Assembly (NCBI GenBank): GCA_935421135.1
Contig: OW285189.1
Location: forward strand, 7,213,072-7,277,071
From: Bugulina stolonifera
Taxonomy: Eukaryota > Bryozoa > Gymnolaemata > Cheilostomatida > Bugulidae
Reading direction: 5' to 3'
Length of the DNA stretch: 64,000 bases
In this document: positions 33,828 to 42,010 of the stretch, in pieces
How positions within the stretch are numbered: the stretch's first letter is position 1
Layout of the letters: each line of letters begins with the position of its first letter
Program-made: the position numbers and the translations under genes
Notes under the pieces: generated by a model
What the model saw: the letters and a program-made list of their open reading frames with translations, nothing else
Database searches by the model: none
What the model was told of the DNA's origin: nothing

Positions 33828-34159
33828 AGCTAACTATACCTACATGGTAGTACTTCAGTCTACAATCCATACAACCTTTAAGCAAGAGTTGTGTGCTCTC
33901 TGTATATCATTACTACACCATGTAGATGACATGCTTACACAAGGCCTGTGTGCTCTACATGCATATATTATAGTAATACTCTTTATATCGTAGTACTACA
34001 GGGTATTTTTGACTACATGTAATTATCCAGGGGTTGTCTACTCTTCATGTAATAAATCTATTACTACTGTACTACATATTGTTGGCTCCATGTAACTTTG
34101 TGTACTATTGATTATAGCTGCGTTGGCTATACAGCTAGGAAGTACCAAGCATCGACATC

Positions 34160-34882
34160 AGTAGTATAGTCAGTGCACTTCTAGACAGACACGCACTCAT
34201 TGACCCCTGTTTTCAACCAATCACAAGCCGGTATTTCCGATTTCAACCAATCACAGAAGAGCACAAAAATTTTGCACACGACCTTGCCAAGGTCACCCCA
34301 AAATCCCCCCTTCTGATTGGTCGAAAAAACATTTGCACACTTGACCCCGAACCCGGCCACGACCCCTTCCCTTCCTCCTTCCCACCCTCCTCCCCTCCCC
34401 CTCCCCCACCTCCCACTCCTCCCTCCTCCCCGCCACCGCCCTCGTCCCGTCCGCGCCACCGCCGTCGCCGCCGCCGCCACCGCCGCCCTCACCACCGCCG
34501 CCGCCGCCGCCACCACCACCGCCCTCACCACCGTCGCCGCCACCGCCGCCGCCGCCACCACCGCCACCACCACCACCGCCGCCACCACCACCACCGCCAC
34601 CGCCGCCGCCGCCGCCACCACCACCACCACCGCCGCCGCCGCCGCCGCCGCCATCACCGTCATCACCGCCACCCCTCCTCCACCGCCGCCCACCCTCCCC
34701 ACCCCGCAACCCCCACTCACCCGAACGACCAATCGTTTGAGGCGGTCAAGCCGCGTCCGCCCACGTTGCGTGCGGCGCCGACCGTACACGTGGAGGCGAC
34801 GCCGGTGCCCCGTATCCACCGGGCCAAGCGACTAGGCAGCGGCCCGCCGCCCATTCCGAGTTCCACTGGGGTGGGACTATAA
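34160..34882. repeat. Left terminal inverted repeat of element C (723 bp)
   Basis: It matches the inverse of 44319-45041. It contains two CAACCAATCAC motifs, one GATTGGTCG, a CCN tract (about 34448-34676), a unique GC-rich block with CACGTG and the start of the TATA box for the first gene. The composition contrasts sharply with the AT-rich host. Reading frames through the tract (poly-Gly, Ala/Val, Thr) are artefacts. Confidence 0.95.
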
Positions 34883-34885
34883 AAG
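34878..34885 (+). promoter_or_regulatory. TATA box of the first element C gene
   Basis: GGGACTATAAAAGATAAG lies at the inner edge of the left TIR, 61 bases before the ATG at 34939. Upstream CCAAT motifs in the TIR fit a CCAAT/TATA RNA polymerase II promoter. The right TIR ends two bases after the TATA core (44319), so its copy is truncated. Confidence 0.65.
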
Positions 34886-34938
34886 ATAAGTTTGACTGAT
34901 GATAGTATTAATACAAAGAAGACTTAGTCATAGCAAAC

Positions 34939-36267
34939 ATGTCTTTTCTCACCAAAGGAGCAGCGGGGAGATATGTACTTTTAAAGGAAGTCCTCCCGAA
35001 GTCTGTATGGGATTATATGATCAAAAGTAATATCGAAGAAACGAATAGTCCATGGATGTGGTATTGGGTTGACAGACTCGCTCATAATTCCTTAGTGGTA
35101 GAGCTTGCCATCTATTTTAGAACACTTTCACTCTCTATGAATATCCCTTTTAAGATAGGAGAGGAAAAGTTGAGGAAAATGGCACTTTGTTATGAAGACT
35201 TAACAGGAGCTAGGTCAAGATTTTCATCTATGGTAGAAACAAAAAACGCATCCGTTTCTTCTCCCTTACTCCTTCTTAGGAATGCAGAGTTGTCAACCTG
35301 GTGTAGAGTGGAGGTTGAGAAGATTATTGAAGATAGAAACTGGGATGAAACTGGTGTGGGAGCGGAGGCCACTTTTAACACTCACTTCTTACTATATCTG
35401 GATAATGAACCTGGTGGGGAAGGTTCAAAGAATGAACTCTATCATAGAGTATTGAACATATTAAAGGATGGGGCAAGAAGATGTCGCTTTGAGGATGGGA
35501 AGGAGAAATCGCGAGCGAAGAGGAGTTACAATGAAGAAAGCATCCCTGGTTTAATTCTTAGTAGAGGTAATACGCTATATGCAGGGCGATTGTTTGGAGA
35601 ACTAGATCCATCCAAAAATGGGTTAGAGGTGATAAGAAGTCCTTCACCAGGAGATGCTAGATTAGAGGTGAGAGAGACTTCTACAGGAGAGACTAACCAG
35701 GTTATGATAGAAGAGGTTGAAATGTGTGACATTGGAGAACTAGATTCATCCAAAAACGGGTTAGAGGAGATAAGAAGCCCTTCACCAGGAGAAGCTAGGG
35801 TGGAAGTGAGAGAGACTTCTACAGGAGAGAATAAGCAGATTATGATAGAAGAGCAAACTCATGTAGAAACTAAAGAAGAGGTTGAAATGTGTGACAAAAG
35901 GGAACAAGAGATTAGAAAGATAGAACAAGAATTGGCACTAAAGAAAGTGGAATTGGCAGGAGCACTGGGGTGGAAAGAAGCACTAGAGATGCAACAGAGA
36001 ATTGATGCAAGAAAAGAGAGAAGAACAAATCGCATTGCCTTCTTAGAAAAAAAGTTAACAGAGGAAAGAATGGAAAAAGAGAGGTTAATGATGGAAATCG
36101 AGCGTTTGCAAAAAGAAGAAGAAGAAGAAAAAATGGATAGTGTATCAATTATTGATCACATAATTCCCCACCTGGCTAACAAACTAGATGATAATGATGC
36201 AAAAGCAGAAGGGGAAGATAGTAAACTGCCACAGTGGGTTCCAACAGGAGAAAGTAATGATGAATAA
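34939..36267 (+). CDS. Unknown Polinton protein with internal repeat and coiled coil (442 aa)
   Basis: This is the first gene of element C, behind the TATA box at the TIR edge. I recognise no enzyme motif. The N-terminal 190 residues look globular (aromatic-rich, WMWYWVDRL). A tandem 46-residue repeat follows (units from 35596 and 35734), each starting GELD(P/S)SKNGLE and containing IRSPSPG and VRETSTGE. The C-terminal 140 residues are a strongly charged predicted coiled coil (EQEIRKIEQELALKKVELAG region) ending in an acidic tail. It is too short for a polymerase and lacks polymerase motifs. A virion scaffold or a host-interaction role is possible. Confidence 0.8.
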   Translation: MSFLTKGAAGRYVLLKEVLPKSVWDYMIKSNIEETNSPWMWYWVDRLAHNSLVVELAIYFRTLSLSMNIPFKIGEEKLRKMALCYEDLTGARSRFSSMVETKNASVSSPLLLLRNAELSTWCRVEVEKIIEDRNWDETGVGAEATFNTHFLLYLDNEPGGEGSKNELYHRVLNILKDGARRCRFEDGKEKSRAKRSYNEESIPGLILSRGNTLYAGRLFGELDPSKNGLEVIRSPSPGDARLEVRETSTGETNQVMIEEVEMCDIGELDSSKNGLEEIRSPSPGEARVEVRETSTGENKQIMIEEQTHVETKEEVEMCDKREQEIRKIEQELALKKVELAGALGWKEALEMQQRIDARKERRTNRIAFLEKKLTEERMEKERLMMEIERLQKEEEEEKMDSVSIIDHIIPHLANKLDDNDAKAEGEDSKLPQWVPTGESNDE

Positions 36268-36270
36268 AAG
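36263..36270 (+). promoter_or_regulatory. TATA-like motif before the membrane protein gene
   Basis: AATAAAAG overlaps the stop of the previous gene, 38 bases before the ATG at 36308. It could also serve as a polyadenylation signal (AATAAA) for the gene upstream. Confidence 0.35.
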
Positions 36271-36307
36271 TGTATAGATTCCAATCGTTCTCTCAAACAA
36301 GGGCAAG

Positions 36308-36715
36308 ATGTCAAAGCAAGAGGTAGTATGTAGAAATGAGAATTATGAAGATGTGGCTGATGGTCTCTTAGATGAAGTAGTAGCTATCTCTGCTGAAGAG
36401 GGAAGGGAGCAAATAGGAGAGAGAAGCAACAAAAGAAAGAAGTTCACATTCTACATAATCATAATACTATTTATACTTTCTTGCTCATCTTTATCACCAT
36501 CAGTTTACACATATCTAAGTGATAGGGAACCACCCAATGGCAAAGACAAAGGAGTACTTAAGCAAGGACACTTTTTAAAAACAAACACAACTCTATTAGC
36601 TACTCAACTGGATCAGCATGCGTCCACACCAAGAAATCGATCTTCGCTTGCAGAGTCCCTTCACAGCTCTAGTCTGTGGTCCAACAGGGAGTGGAAAAAC
36701 GGAACTACTATTTAG
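36308..36715 (+). CDS. Small single-pass membrane protein (135 aa)
   Basis: A charged N-terminal region (about 45 residues, ending in RSNKRKK) is followed by one hydrophobic segment (FTFYIIIILFILSCSSL, about residues 46-62) and a polar C-terminal half with potential N-glycosylation sites (NTT, NRS). Basic residues before the membrane segment favour a cytoplasmic N-terminus. The 3' end overlaps the ATPase start by about 100 bases in another frame, so the two are tightly linked. No homologue is recognised; similar short membrane proteins are common in Polinton-like genomes. Confidence 0.65.
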   Translation: MSKQEVVCRNENYEDVADGLLDEVVAISAEEGREQIGERSNKRKKFTFYIIIILFILSCSSLSPSVYTYLSDREPPNGKDKGVLKQGHFLKTNTTLLATQLDQHASTPRNRSSLAESLHSSSLWSNREWKNGTTI

Positions 36716-37277
36716 TCTTATTAGGAGAGTTGATGAAATTGCTTCACCCACTCCTGTTGAAATCATTTACTGCTATGGAGTTTGGCAACGCCGCTTTGAG
36801 GATTACAAGGATAAAGTAAGGTTTCATTCAGGACTCATTGATGTAGAAATGGATATAGAGCGTGATGGGAAGAATCGCTGGCTCATCATTGATGACTTGA
36901 TGGGTGAAGTCGGGGGGAAAGAGACTACTAATGCAATCTTTACAAAGTTCAGTCACCACCTGAACATAAGCGTCTTTTTCTTACTACAGAACCTTTTCCC
37001 GAAAGATAATAGAACAGTGTCAATAAACTCGCAGTACTTTTTCTTGTTCAAGAACCCCAGAGACGGAATGTCTGTTACCAATCTTGCAAAGCAGGCTTTT
37101 CCTCAGAGTACAAGAGCTGTTCAAGAAGCTTTTAGTGATGCTACACGTAAGCCACACTCTTTTCTATTCTTGAATCTTCGCCAGGAAACCCCGGAGTGGG
37201 CTAGACTGATCGGTAATTTTGCTTCTGAGCACTCTCCCATGACTGTATATATCCCGAATACCCTGGAATATAAGTAG
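36618..37277 (+). CDS. FtsK/HerA-type genome-packaging ATPase (219 aa)
   Basis: Walker A is GPTGSGKT (residues 21-28) and Walker B is WLIIDDLM (residues 88-95). A following LLQNLFPK segment resembles the sensor region of A32-like packaging ATPases, and the length is typical for Polintons. The enzyme is expected to use ATP to pump element DNA into the capsid. The ATG at 36618 overlaps the preceding ORF; it is the first Met in the frame before Walker A and is spaced as usual from it. It lies with the capsid genes in one co-oriented block. The frame is uninterrupted. Confidence 0.92.
   Translation: MRPHQEIDLRLQSPFTALVCGPTGSGKTELLFSLIRRVDEIASPTPVEIIYCYGVWQRRFEDYKDKVRFHSGLIDVEMDIERDGKNRWLIIDDLMGEVGGKETTNAIFTKFSHHLNISVFFLLQNLFPKDNRTVSINSQYFFLFKNPRDGMSVTNLAKQAFPQSTRAVQEAFSDATRKPHSFLFLNLRQETPEWARLIGNFASEHSPMTVYIPNTLEYK
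37267..37276 (+). promoter_or_regulatory. TATA-like motif at the ATPase stop codon
   Basis: ATATAAGTAG overlaps the ATPase stop and lies about 70 bases before the next ATG (37343). Confidence 0.35.
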
Positions 37278-37342
37278 CATTCACATCTCTACTCTCTCCA
37301 TAAACTGTCTTGGACTCGAAGAGAGCGCATCCATCATCAAGC

Positions 37343-37708
37343 ATGAGATACATTAATTCACCCGAGTATTCTCCAAGGTTGAGGAGGAATGCCTTGAGTA
37401 TATATGCACTGACGAAAGCATCTGCAACCATCAGAGATTCAACCATTGCTGAGGCTAACAAAGACCTTATACTCGCTCTTGTTGAGTGTGCTAGAAATGT
37501 ATTATTAGGTAATGTTCATCTAACTACCGCTCAGTTGAACTCTCTACGTCGACATAGAAGGGCCATTGAGGATCTCACCAACTCTCGTACTAGTGTGAGG
37601 CAGAAAAAGTTAATCCTACAACGTGGCGGATTTTTAGGTCTTCTTTTGAAGCCATTGGCAAGTTTACTCGGAGGTGTGCTTGGTGGATTAGGCGGTGGAC
37701 GAAGGTGA
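37343..37708 (+). CDS. Small conserved Polinton protein with GGF-type hydrophobic C-terminus (121 aa)
   Basis: The start is the first ATG of the frame (37343); the open frame extends upstream only with non-ATG codons. The N-terminal two thirds are helical with the segment LILALVECARNVLLGNV. A basic stretch (LRRHRRAIEDL to RQKKLIL) follows, then the hydrophobic Gly-rich end GGFLGLLLKPL...LGGVLGGLGGGRR. Proteins with this order (helical block, basic patch, GGFL tail) are recurrent in metazoan Polintons and adintoviruses and have been compared with adenovirus core or pX-like proteins. The role is probably virion-associated. Function is inferred only from pattern. Confidence 0.65.
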   Translation: MRYINSPEYSPRLRRNALSIYALTKASATIRDSTIAEANKDLILALVECARNVLLGNVHLTTAQLNSLRRHRRAIEDLTNSRTSVRQKKLILQRGGFLGLLLKPLASLLGGVLGGLGGGRR

Positions 37709-37709
37709 A

Positions 37710-38279
37710 ATGAGTCTCAAGTTTTCTAAAAAGTATCTTCTTATGGATAAACATACATATGAATCAATGAATAGTAGAAACAACAAAAAAGAAGGAGAGC
37801 ATCTACCCTCACTCTCTACAAATGGGGATCTACTCCTGGCAGAAAAAAGCAGAAAAGATGTAATATCTAACCTCAAAAACTCTGATACAGACATCTACTC
37901 TCAGCTAGAGCAACATGCTCATAAAATGAATAAGTTCCTAAAAGAGTTGGAGAGATCACGCCATCCGCAGCAGGAGTTGTATAATACATTAGAGGGAATT
38001 AACACTAGGTTTAATGAAATGCATACATGGAGACAAAGAGAAGAAGAAGCACAAGAGCGAGGGCGAGAGAAAAAAAGAGATGATGAAAAGAGGCGAAGTG
38101 GCTCAAGGTCACCACTACCACACCCATATAGGAGAGAAACAAAACCAGAGAGGTCAGAAGCTGGCGCACGTTGGAGTGGGAAGGGTGAAAATAGAAGTCC
38201 TATCAAAACTAGGTCTAGGCGAAAGCTTCCTAAAACCCCTCTTGCAAGCAATAGTAAAACAGAAAGATGGATGATATAG
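37710..38279 (+). CDS. Charged, coiled-coil protein of unknown function (189 aa)
   Basis: The start is ATG 37710, just behind the previous stop; the frame upstream has only a GTG. The product is strongly hydrophilic: a helical middle (LEQHAHKMNKFLKELERS) and a C-terminal Arg/Ser/Lys-rich half (KRRSGSRSPLP and further RS or RK runs). Its last codons overlap the integrase ATG by 13 bases, so the two may be coupled. The basic tail could bind nucleic acid. No family is recognised. Confidence 0.65.
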   Translation: MSLKFSKKYLLMDKHTYESMNSRNNKKEGEHLPSLSTNGDLLLAEKSRKDVISNLKNSDTDIYSQLEQHAHKMNKFLKELERSRHPQQELYNTLEGINTRFNEMHTWRQREEEAQERGREKKRDDEKRRSGSRSPLPHPYRRETKPERSEAGARWSGKGENRSPIKTRSRRKLPKTPLASNSKTERWMI

Positions 38280-39337
38280 ATGAAGGTCTACGTGATATTT
38301 ACTTCTCCCCTCCTCAACCACCATCTTTTGGAGGAAAGAGAAAGTTAGTTTTAGCTTCTCCTCCTGGTATTAATGAGAATGATGTTGAGAAGTGGTTGAG
38401 AAGTCAAGACGCATACACTCTTCATCGCCCGATTAGAATGAAGTTTACAAGGAGAAAAACGTTTGTGAGTGGGATTGGTGAACAACTCCAGGCAGATCTC
38501 GTGGATGTGCGTGCGCACAAGGACTCAAATGATGGAGTAACATTTTTGCTCACCTGCATAGATGCCTTCTCACGGAAAGCATGGGTCTTTCCTCTTCATT
38601 CCAAGTCTGGTCTGGAAGTGTCCAATGCACTCATCTCTCTATTCGAAAATGAAAGCTTTAGACAAATACAAACTGATAAAGGTAAGGAGTTCCTAAACAG
38701 AAGGGTGAGTGAAGTGCTAAAGAAGTATGGAGTTAGCCATTTCACCTCTGAGAATGAGATCATCAAGGCTGCTCTTGTTGAACGCTTTAATAGAACATTG
38801 AGAGGGAAAATTCATCGTCTACTCACTTATAGAGGGGATGGACGCTACTTAGAAGATGTAGAAGACCTAGTCCAAGGATATAACAACAGTTTTAATAGGT
38901 CAATTGGAATGAAACCTATTGAGGTTGATTACGATAATCAAGAAGAGGTTTGGGTTCGGTTAAATGAGTTCTCACCTAAACGATGGTTAAAGAAAACAAG
39001 AGTAAAATACTCACCAGGTGATCATGTTCGGATTTCGATGGCTCGTAGTAGCTTTGAGCGAGGGTTCACACCAAACTGGTCAACCGAGATATTCACCATA
39101 AAAGCAGTCAAGGCACATACCTCACCTCCTGTCTATACACTGGAAGACCTAAACAAAGAAGGAGTAGATGGAACATTCTATGCACAAGAATTGCAACATG
39201 TTAACCTACCTGAAATCTTTAGAGTTGAGAAAGTCATACGTAAACGGAGAAGGAGAGGAAAAGAAGAGAGTTTCGTGAAATGGAGTGGTTATCCCTCTTC
39301 ATTTAATAGTTGGATAGATTCTAGTCAGTTTGTGTAA
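38267..39337 (+). CDS. Polinton retroviral-type integrase with C-terminal chromodomain (356 aa)
   Basis: Catalytic residues are D77 in LQADLVDV, D137 in IQTDKGKEF and E172 in ALVERFNRTLR. The D-to-E spacing of about 34-35 fits the DDE integrases of Mavericks/Polintons. The C-terminal 40 residues (FRVEKVIRKRRR ... VKWSGYPSSFNSWI) form a chromodomain with the expected aromatic residues, suggesting targeting to methylated histone tails. The enzyme inserts the element and creates the 6-bp duplications seen here. It is the only integrase found in the A/B/C family and could act on A and B in trans, since their termini match. Intact frame. Confidence 0.95.
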   Translation: MDDIDEGLRDIYFSPPQPPSFGGKRKLVLASPPGINENDVEKWLRSQDAYTLHRPIRMKFTRRKTFVSGIGEQLQADLVDVRAHKDSNDGVTFLLTCIDAFSRKAWVFPLHSKSGLEVSNALISLFENESFRQIQTDKGKEFLNRRVSEVLKKYGVSHFTSENEIIKAALVERFNRTLRGKIHRLLTYRGDGRYLEDVEDLVQGYNNSFNRSIGMKPIEVDYDNQEEVWVRLNEFSPKRWLKKTRVKYSPGDHVRISMARSSFERGFTPNWSTEIFTIKAVKAHTSPPVYTLEDLNKEGVDGTFYAQELQHVNLPEIFRVEKVIRKRRRRGKEESFVKWSGYPSSFNSWIDSSQFV

Positions 39338-39349
39338 GACCAAAGGTAG

Positions 39350-39357
39350 TATAAATT
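39350..39357 (+). promoter_or_regulatory. TATA box of the minor capsid gene
   Basis: GTATAAATT lies 35 bases upstream of the ATG at 39392 in the 54-base gap after the integrase. Confidence 0.55.
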
Positions 39358-39391
39358 CGATATGTAAGTTCAGTTTTGCTCACTCTCAAAG

Positions 39392-40138
39392 ATGGCCTTC
39401 AATGTCACACTTACCTCAAATGTACGCATCGGTGGGAGTGACACAAACACCAATGCTCACTTCATTACGAAGCTAGCCAAGACATTGAAGCTTCACTCAT
39501 CACAGTGGGAGGTTGGGTTACTTGACATTCAGTACCCTGCATCCTGGAGAAATGTGGAAGATGGCTATGTAGTGGTTACGAATACAAAAGATGGAGTCAA
39601 ACGAAAATGTGAAATCAGGAGTGGAAGGTATGCTTCCATGGGTGAACTTTTGAGTGAGATCAATAGAATACTAATAAACTACGACTTAGAAAAAGTAGTG
39701 AGCTTTTACTATGATAGTCTACGGAATGAAACCTTCCTCATGTTGAGAGAACAGGAACACTCTGTCATGATGTCACGTGATGTTGCGTGGGTGTTGGGAT
39801 TCGAACCTGATGTAGAATATGCTGCGGAAATCAACAGGAGTCAAAACCCTCCAGACATCAATGCTGGTTTCACATCCCTCTATGTCTACTCCTCCGTAGT
39901 CTCACCAAGACATGTTGGAGATAGTCTAGTCCCCCTACTTCGCACAGTTCCTATAACAGAGAGTGAAAGAAATAGCACCGTTTTCTTTGAGTTTTCGAAT
40001 GTTCAATACTCTCCAGTGTCTAATACAAGCACAGACCTCATCGAGGTAGATATAAGACGTGATGATGGAGAAAGGGTCTCATTTCGCAGTGGAAAGGTTG
40101 TGCTGACGGTTCGTTTCAGACCGCGTGGAGAGAAATAA
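39392..40138 (+). CDS. Minor capsid (penton-like) protein (248 aa)
   Basis: The N-terminus has the features of Polinton penton/minor capsid proteins: VTLTSN, then NTNAHFITKLAKTL, then the signature W-E-V-G-L-L-D-I-Q-Y-P. The rest is beta-rich, as expected for a single jelly roll, ending in a beta strand VVLTVRFRPRG. It should form the pentameric vertices of the capsid. It stands between integrase and the pVI-like gene, and its stop is next to the following ATG (40140). The frame is complete and of normal length. Confidence 0.85.
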   Translation: MAFNVTLTSNVRIGGSDTNTNAHFITKLAKTLKLHSSQWEVGLLDIQYPASWRNVEDGYVVVTNTKDGVKRKCEIRSGRYASMGELLSEINRILINYDLEKVVSFYYDSLRNETFLMLREQEHSVMMSRDVAWVLGFEPDVEYAAEINRSQNPPDINAGFTSLYVYSSVVSPRHVGDSLVPLLRTVPITESERNSTVFFEFSNVQYSPVSNTSTDLIEVDIRRDDGERVSFRSGKVVLTVRFRPRGEK

Positions 40139-40139
40139 C

Positions 40140-40550
40140 ATGGCCCCTCGCATAGTTCCATATTTTCCTGATGAGTCAGGTGAGATGTATGAAGACTATT
40201 ATGCAAACCAGGTGGGAGAGGGAATGAGTGTGTACAGGGGAAAACCTATTATGACGGGTAATGGGATCGGCTCACTCTTTTCTGGACTGGCCCGAGGGGT
40301 CCTTCCCATGCTAAAGAATGGTGCCAAAACTATTGGGAAAAAGCTATTGACTACTGGAGCTTCGGTTCTGGGAGATGTAATCAAGGGAGAGAACTTCAAA
40401 TCCTCTGCAGCAAAACGTTTTCGTGAAGCTGGTGGGGATCTTCTAGGTGATGTAGAAGATGAATTACGTGAACCACCTGCCAAACGTGCACGAGTTAGTC
40501 AAAAGTCTACAAAGAAAAAGCGTAAAGGAAGAAAAACAGTTTTTGACTAA
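40140..40550 (+). CDS. pVI-like membrane-active virion protein precursor (136 aa)
   Basis: The start is ATG 40140 (upstream codons only offer GTG). The protein has a polar leader, then YYANQVGEG, VYRG and a potential adenovirus-protease cleavage site MTGN/G at residues 38-42, matching the (M/I/L)XGX-G consensus. Directly after this comes an amphipathic segment (GIGSLFSGLARGVLPMLKNG) and a Lys/Arg-rich tail (KKKRKGRKTVFD). In adenoviruses protein VI has this order: leader, cleavage site near residue 33, amphipathic helix that disrupts membranes. I infer the same role here. The protease that would cut it is encoded 1.5 kb downstream. Confidence 0.75.
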   Translation: MAPRIVPYFPDESGEMYEDYYANQVGEGMSVYRGKPIMTGNGIGSLFSGLARGVLPMLKNGAKTIGKKLLTTGASVLGDVIKGENFKSSAAKRFREAGGDLLGDVEDELREPPAKRARVSQKSTKKKRKGRKTVFD

Positions 40551-40562
40551 ATGAAAGATAAA

Positions 40563-40570
40563 TATATAAT
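40563..40570 (+). promoter_or_regulatory. TATA box of the major capsid gene
   Basis: AATATATAATCC lies 86 bases upstream of the major capsid ATG (40656), just after the pVI-like stop, in a 105-base gap. Confidence 0.5.
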
Positions 40571-40655
40571 CCACACCTAGACTCACCACTCCCCACTCTT
40601 AGACAAGCGACTGTAGGAGCAAGTACTAGATGGAACAACTCTCACACTATCGAAC

Positions 40656-42002
40656 ATGTCCGTCACACATCGAGCCATCTCTCTCTCCAAGGTTTCTGAA
40701 GACTCTCCAGACACGGTTGACTCCAGTTTTGACTTATTTGCCACTCCGCCAACTCATACTAGCGTGCTCAGAGGTGAGTGGGTACCTTTGGCTCCTGTTA
40801 CGGACTCCCCTGATGGCACTATTGAATTTAACATCCCGCCCGCAGACGAACTCTACACAGATCTATCAAGGTCTTACTTACACACCACAGTAAAGGTGAG
40901 CAAGGCTGATGGAAGCGTACTACCTGCGGAAGAACAACTAAAGGTTGTTCCAGGGGACAATTTTATGCACAGTCTCTTTTCTTCTGCCACTGTTCAACTG
41001 GCCGGGCAAGATGTTGAGTATGAACCAAACTATGGACATAGAGCTTATGTCGAGAATCTCCTAAACTATGGTAAAGATGCTAAGAGCACATATATGAAAG
41101 TTGGGAGTGGGTGGATGGAGGATGAAGGAACTGGAGAAGACTATGATGGTATACCTCCCGAAGTGGTTGAAAAAAGAAAGAAACTTATAGCCACAAGTAA
41201 AGAGATGAGCTTCTATGGGAGACCTAGGTTGAGTATGTTTTCTCAAGGAAGACTTATTCCACCAGGAGTTCGCTCTCGCCTTACTCTACAACGTGCTATT
41301 CCACAAATGGCCCTCTTAGCAGAAACAGACAACCCTGCAGGAGGGGCGAAGATTTCTATAACTAAGACAGAATTGTGGATTCGACGTGTACAAGCCAATC
41401 CGGCCTTACAAAAAGCACAAATGGATGTTTGGGTTGTGCAACAAGAGTCTATAAAACTACCAATTGACCGAATAAAAACTCATTTCCATGTCATCCCTGC
41501 TGGACACCAGTCAGTGAGAGTAAACTTTGATCAAGCGGGACAGAAGCCAAACAGAGTCTTTGTCGGACTAGTCAACCATACTGCAAAGAGTGGAACGTAT
41601 AAGCAAAATCCCTTCAAATTTGGACATAACAATCTAAGTTCATTAGAATTACTAATTGATGGAACACCGGTGACCCGAAGATATGAACCAAATTTTGCAA
41701 GTGGAAAGTTTGCTCGTGAATTCATGAATTTGTTCACTGTCACAAATACATCCGATGCTGACACAGGGAATGAGATCTCCCCTAGCAAATACAAGTCCTG
41801 CGCTGCTCTCTACGCCTTTGACATTTCAGGAGATTTGTGTGATGACAACTTTCACTTGTTATCAAATGGGAGTCTATCTATTAATCTAGCATTTGCTAAT
41901 CAAACTCAAAATACACTTGGACTGTTTGTATACGAAGAAAAAGATGACATTATCTACTTGAATGCAAATCACGAAGTATCTATGGTAGCCGGGATGATGT
42001 AA
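40656..42002 (+). CDS. Polinton major capsid protein, double jelly roll (448 aa)
   Basis: Features of Polinton MCPs seen: N-terminal disordered segment, FATPPTHTSV, the strand block FNIPPADELYTDLSRSYLHT, VPGDNFMHSLFSSATVQLAG, YRAYVENLLNYG-type segment (GHRAYVENLLNYG), and a second half with THFHVIPAG and EFMNLFTVT. Length is as expected for the two-barrel hexon-like capsomer. Trimers should build the icosahedral shell. No stop or frameshift is seen. The position next to the penton, pVI-like and protease genes makes a complete morphogenesis block. Confidence 0.92.
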   Translation: MSVTHRAISLSKVSEDSPDTVDSSFDLFATPPTHTSVLRGEWVPLAPVTDSPDGTIEFNIPPADELYTDLSRSYLHTTVKVSKADGSVLPAEEQLKVVPGDNFMHSLFSSATVQLAGQDVEYEPNYGHRAYVENLLNYGKDAKSTYMKVGSGWMEDEGTGEDYDGIPPEVVEKRKKLIATSKEMSFYGRPRLSMFSQGRLIPPGVRSRLTLQRAIPQMALLAETDNPAGGAKISITKTELWIRRVQANPALQKAQMDVWVVQQESIKLPIDRIKTHFHVIPAGHQSVRVNFDQAGQKPNRVFVGLVNHTAKSGTYKQNPFKFGHNNLSSLELLIDGTPVTRRYEPNFASGKFAREFMNLFTVTNTSDADTGNEISPSKYKSCAALYAFDISGDLCDDNFHLLSNGSLSINLAFANQTQNTLGLFVYEEKDDIIYLNANHEVSMVAGMM

Positions 42003-42010
42003 AAAAAAAA

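Noticed and set aside
34939..36267. Possible DNA polymerase or primase in the first gene of element C
   Set aside because: 442 aa with duplicated cassettes and coiled coil; none of the exonuclease or polymerase motifs of family B, nor a primase motif, could be found.
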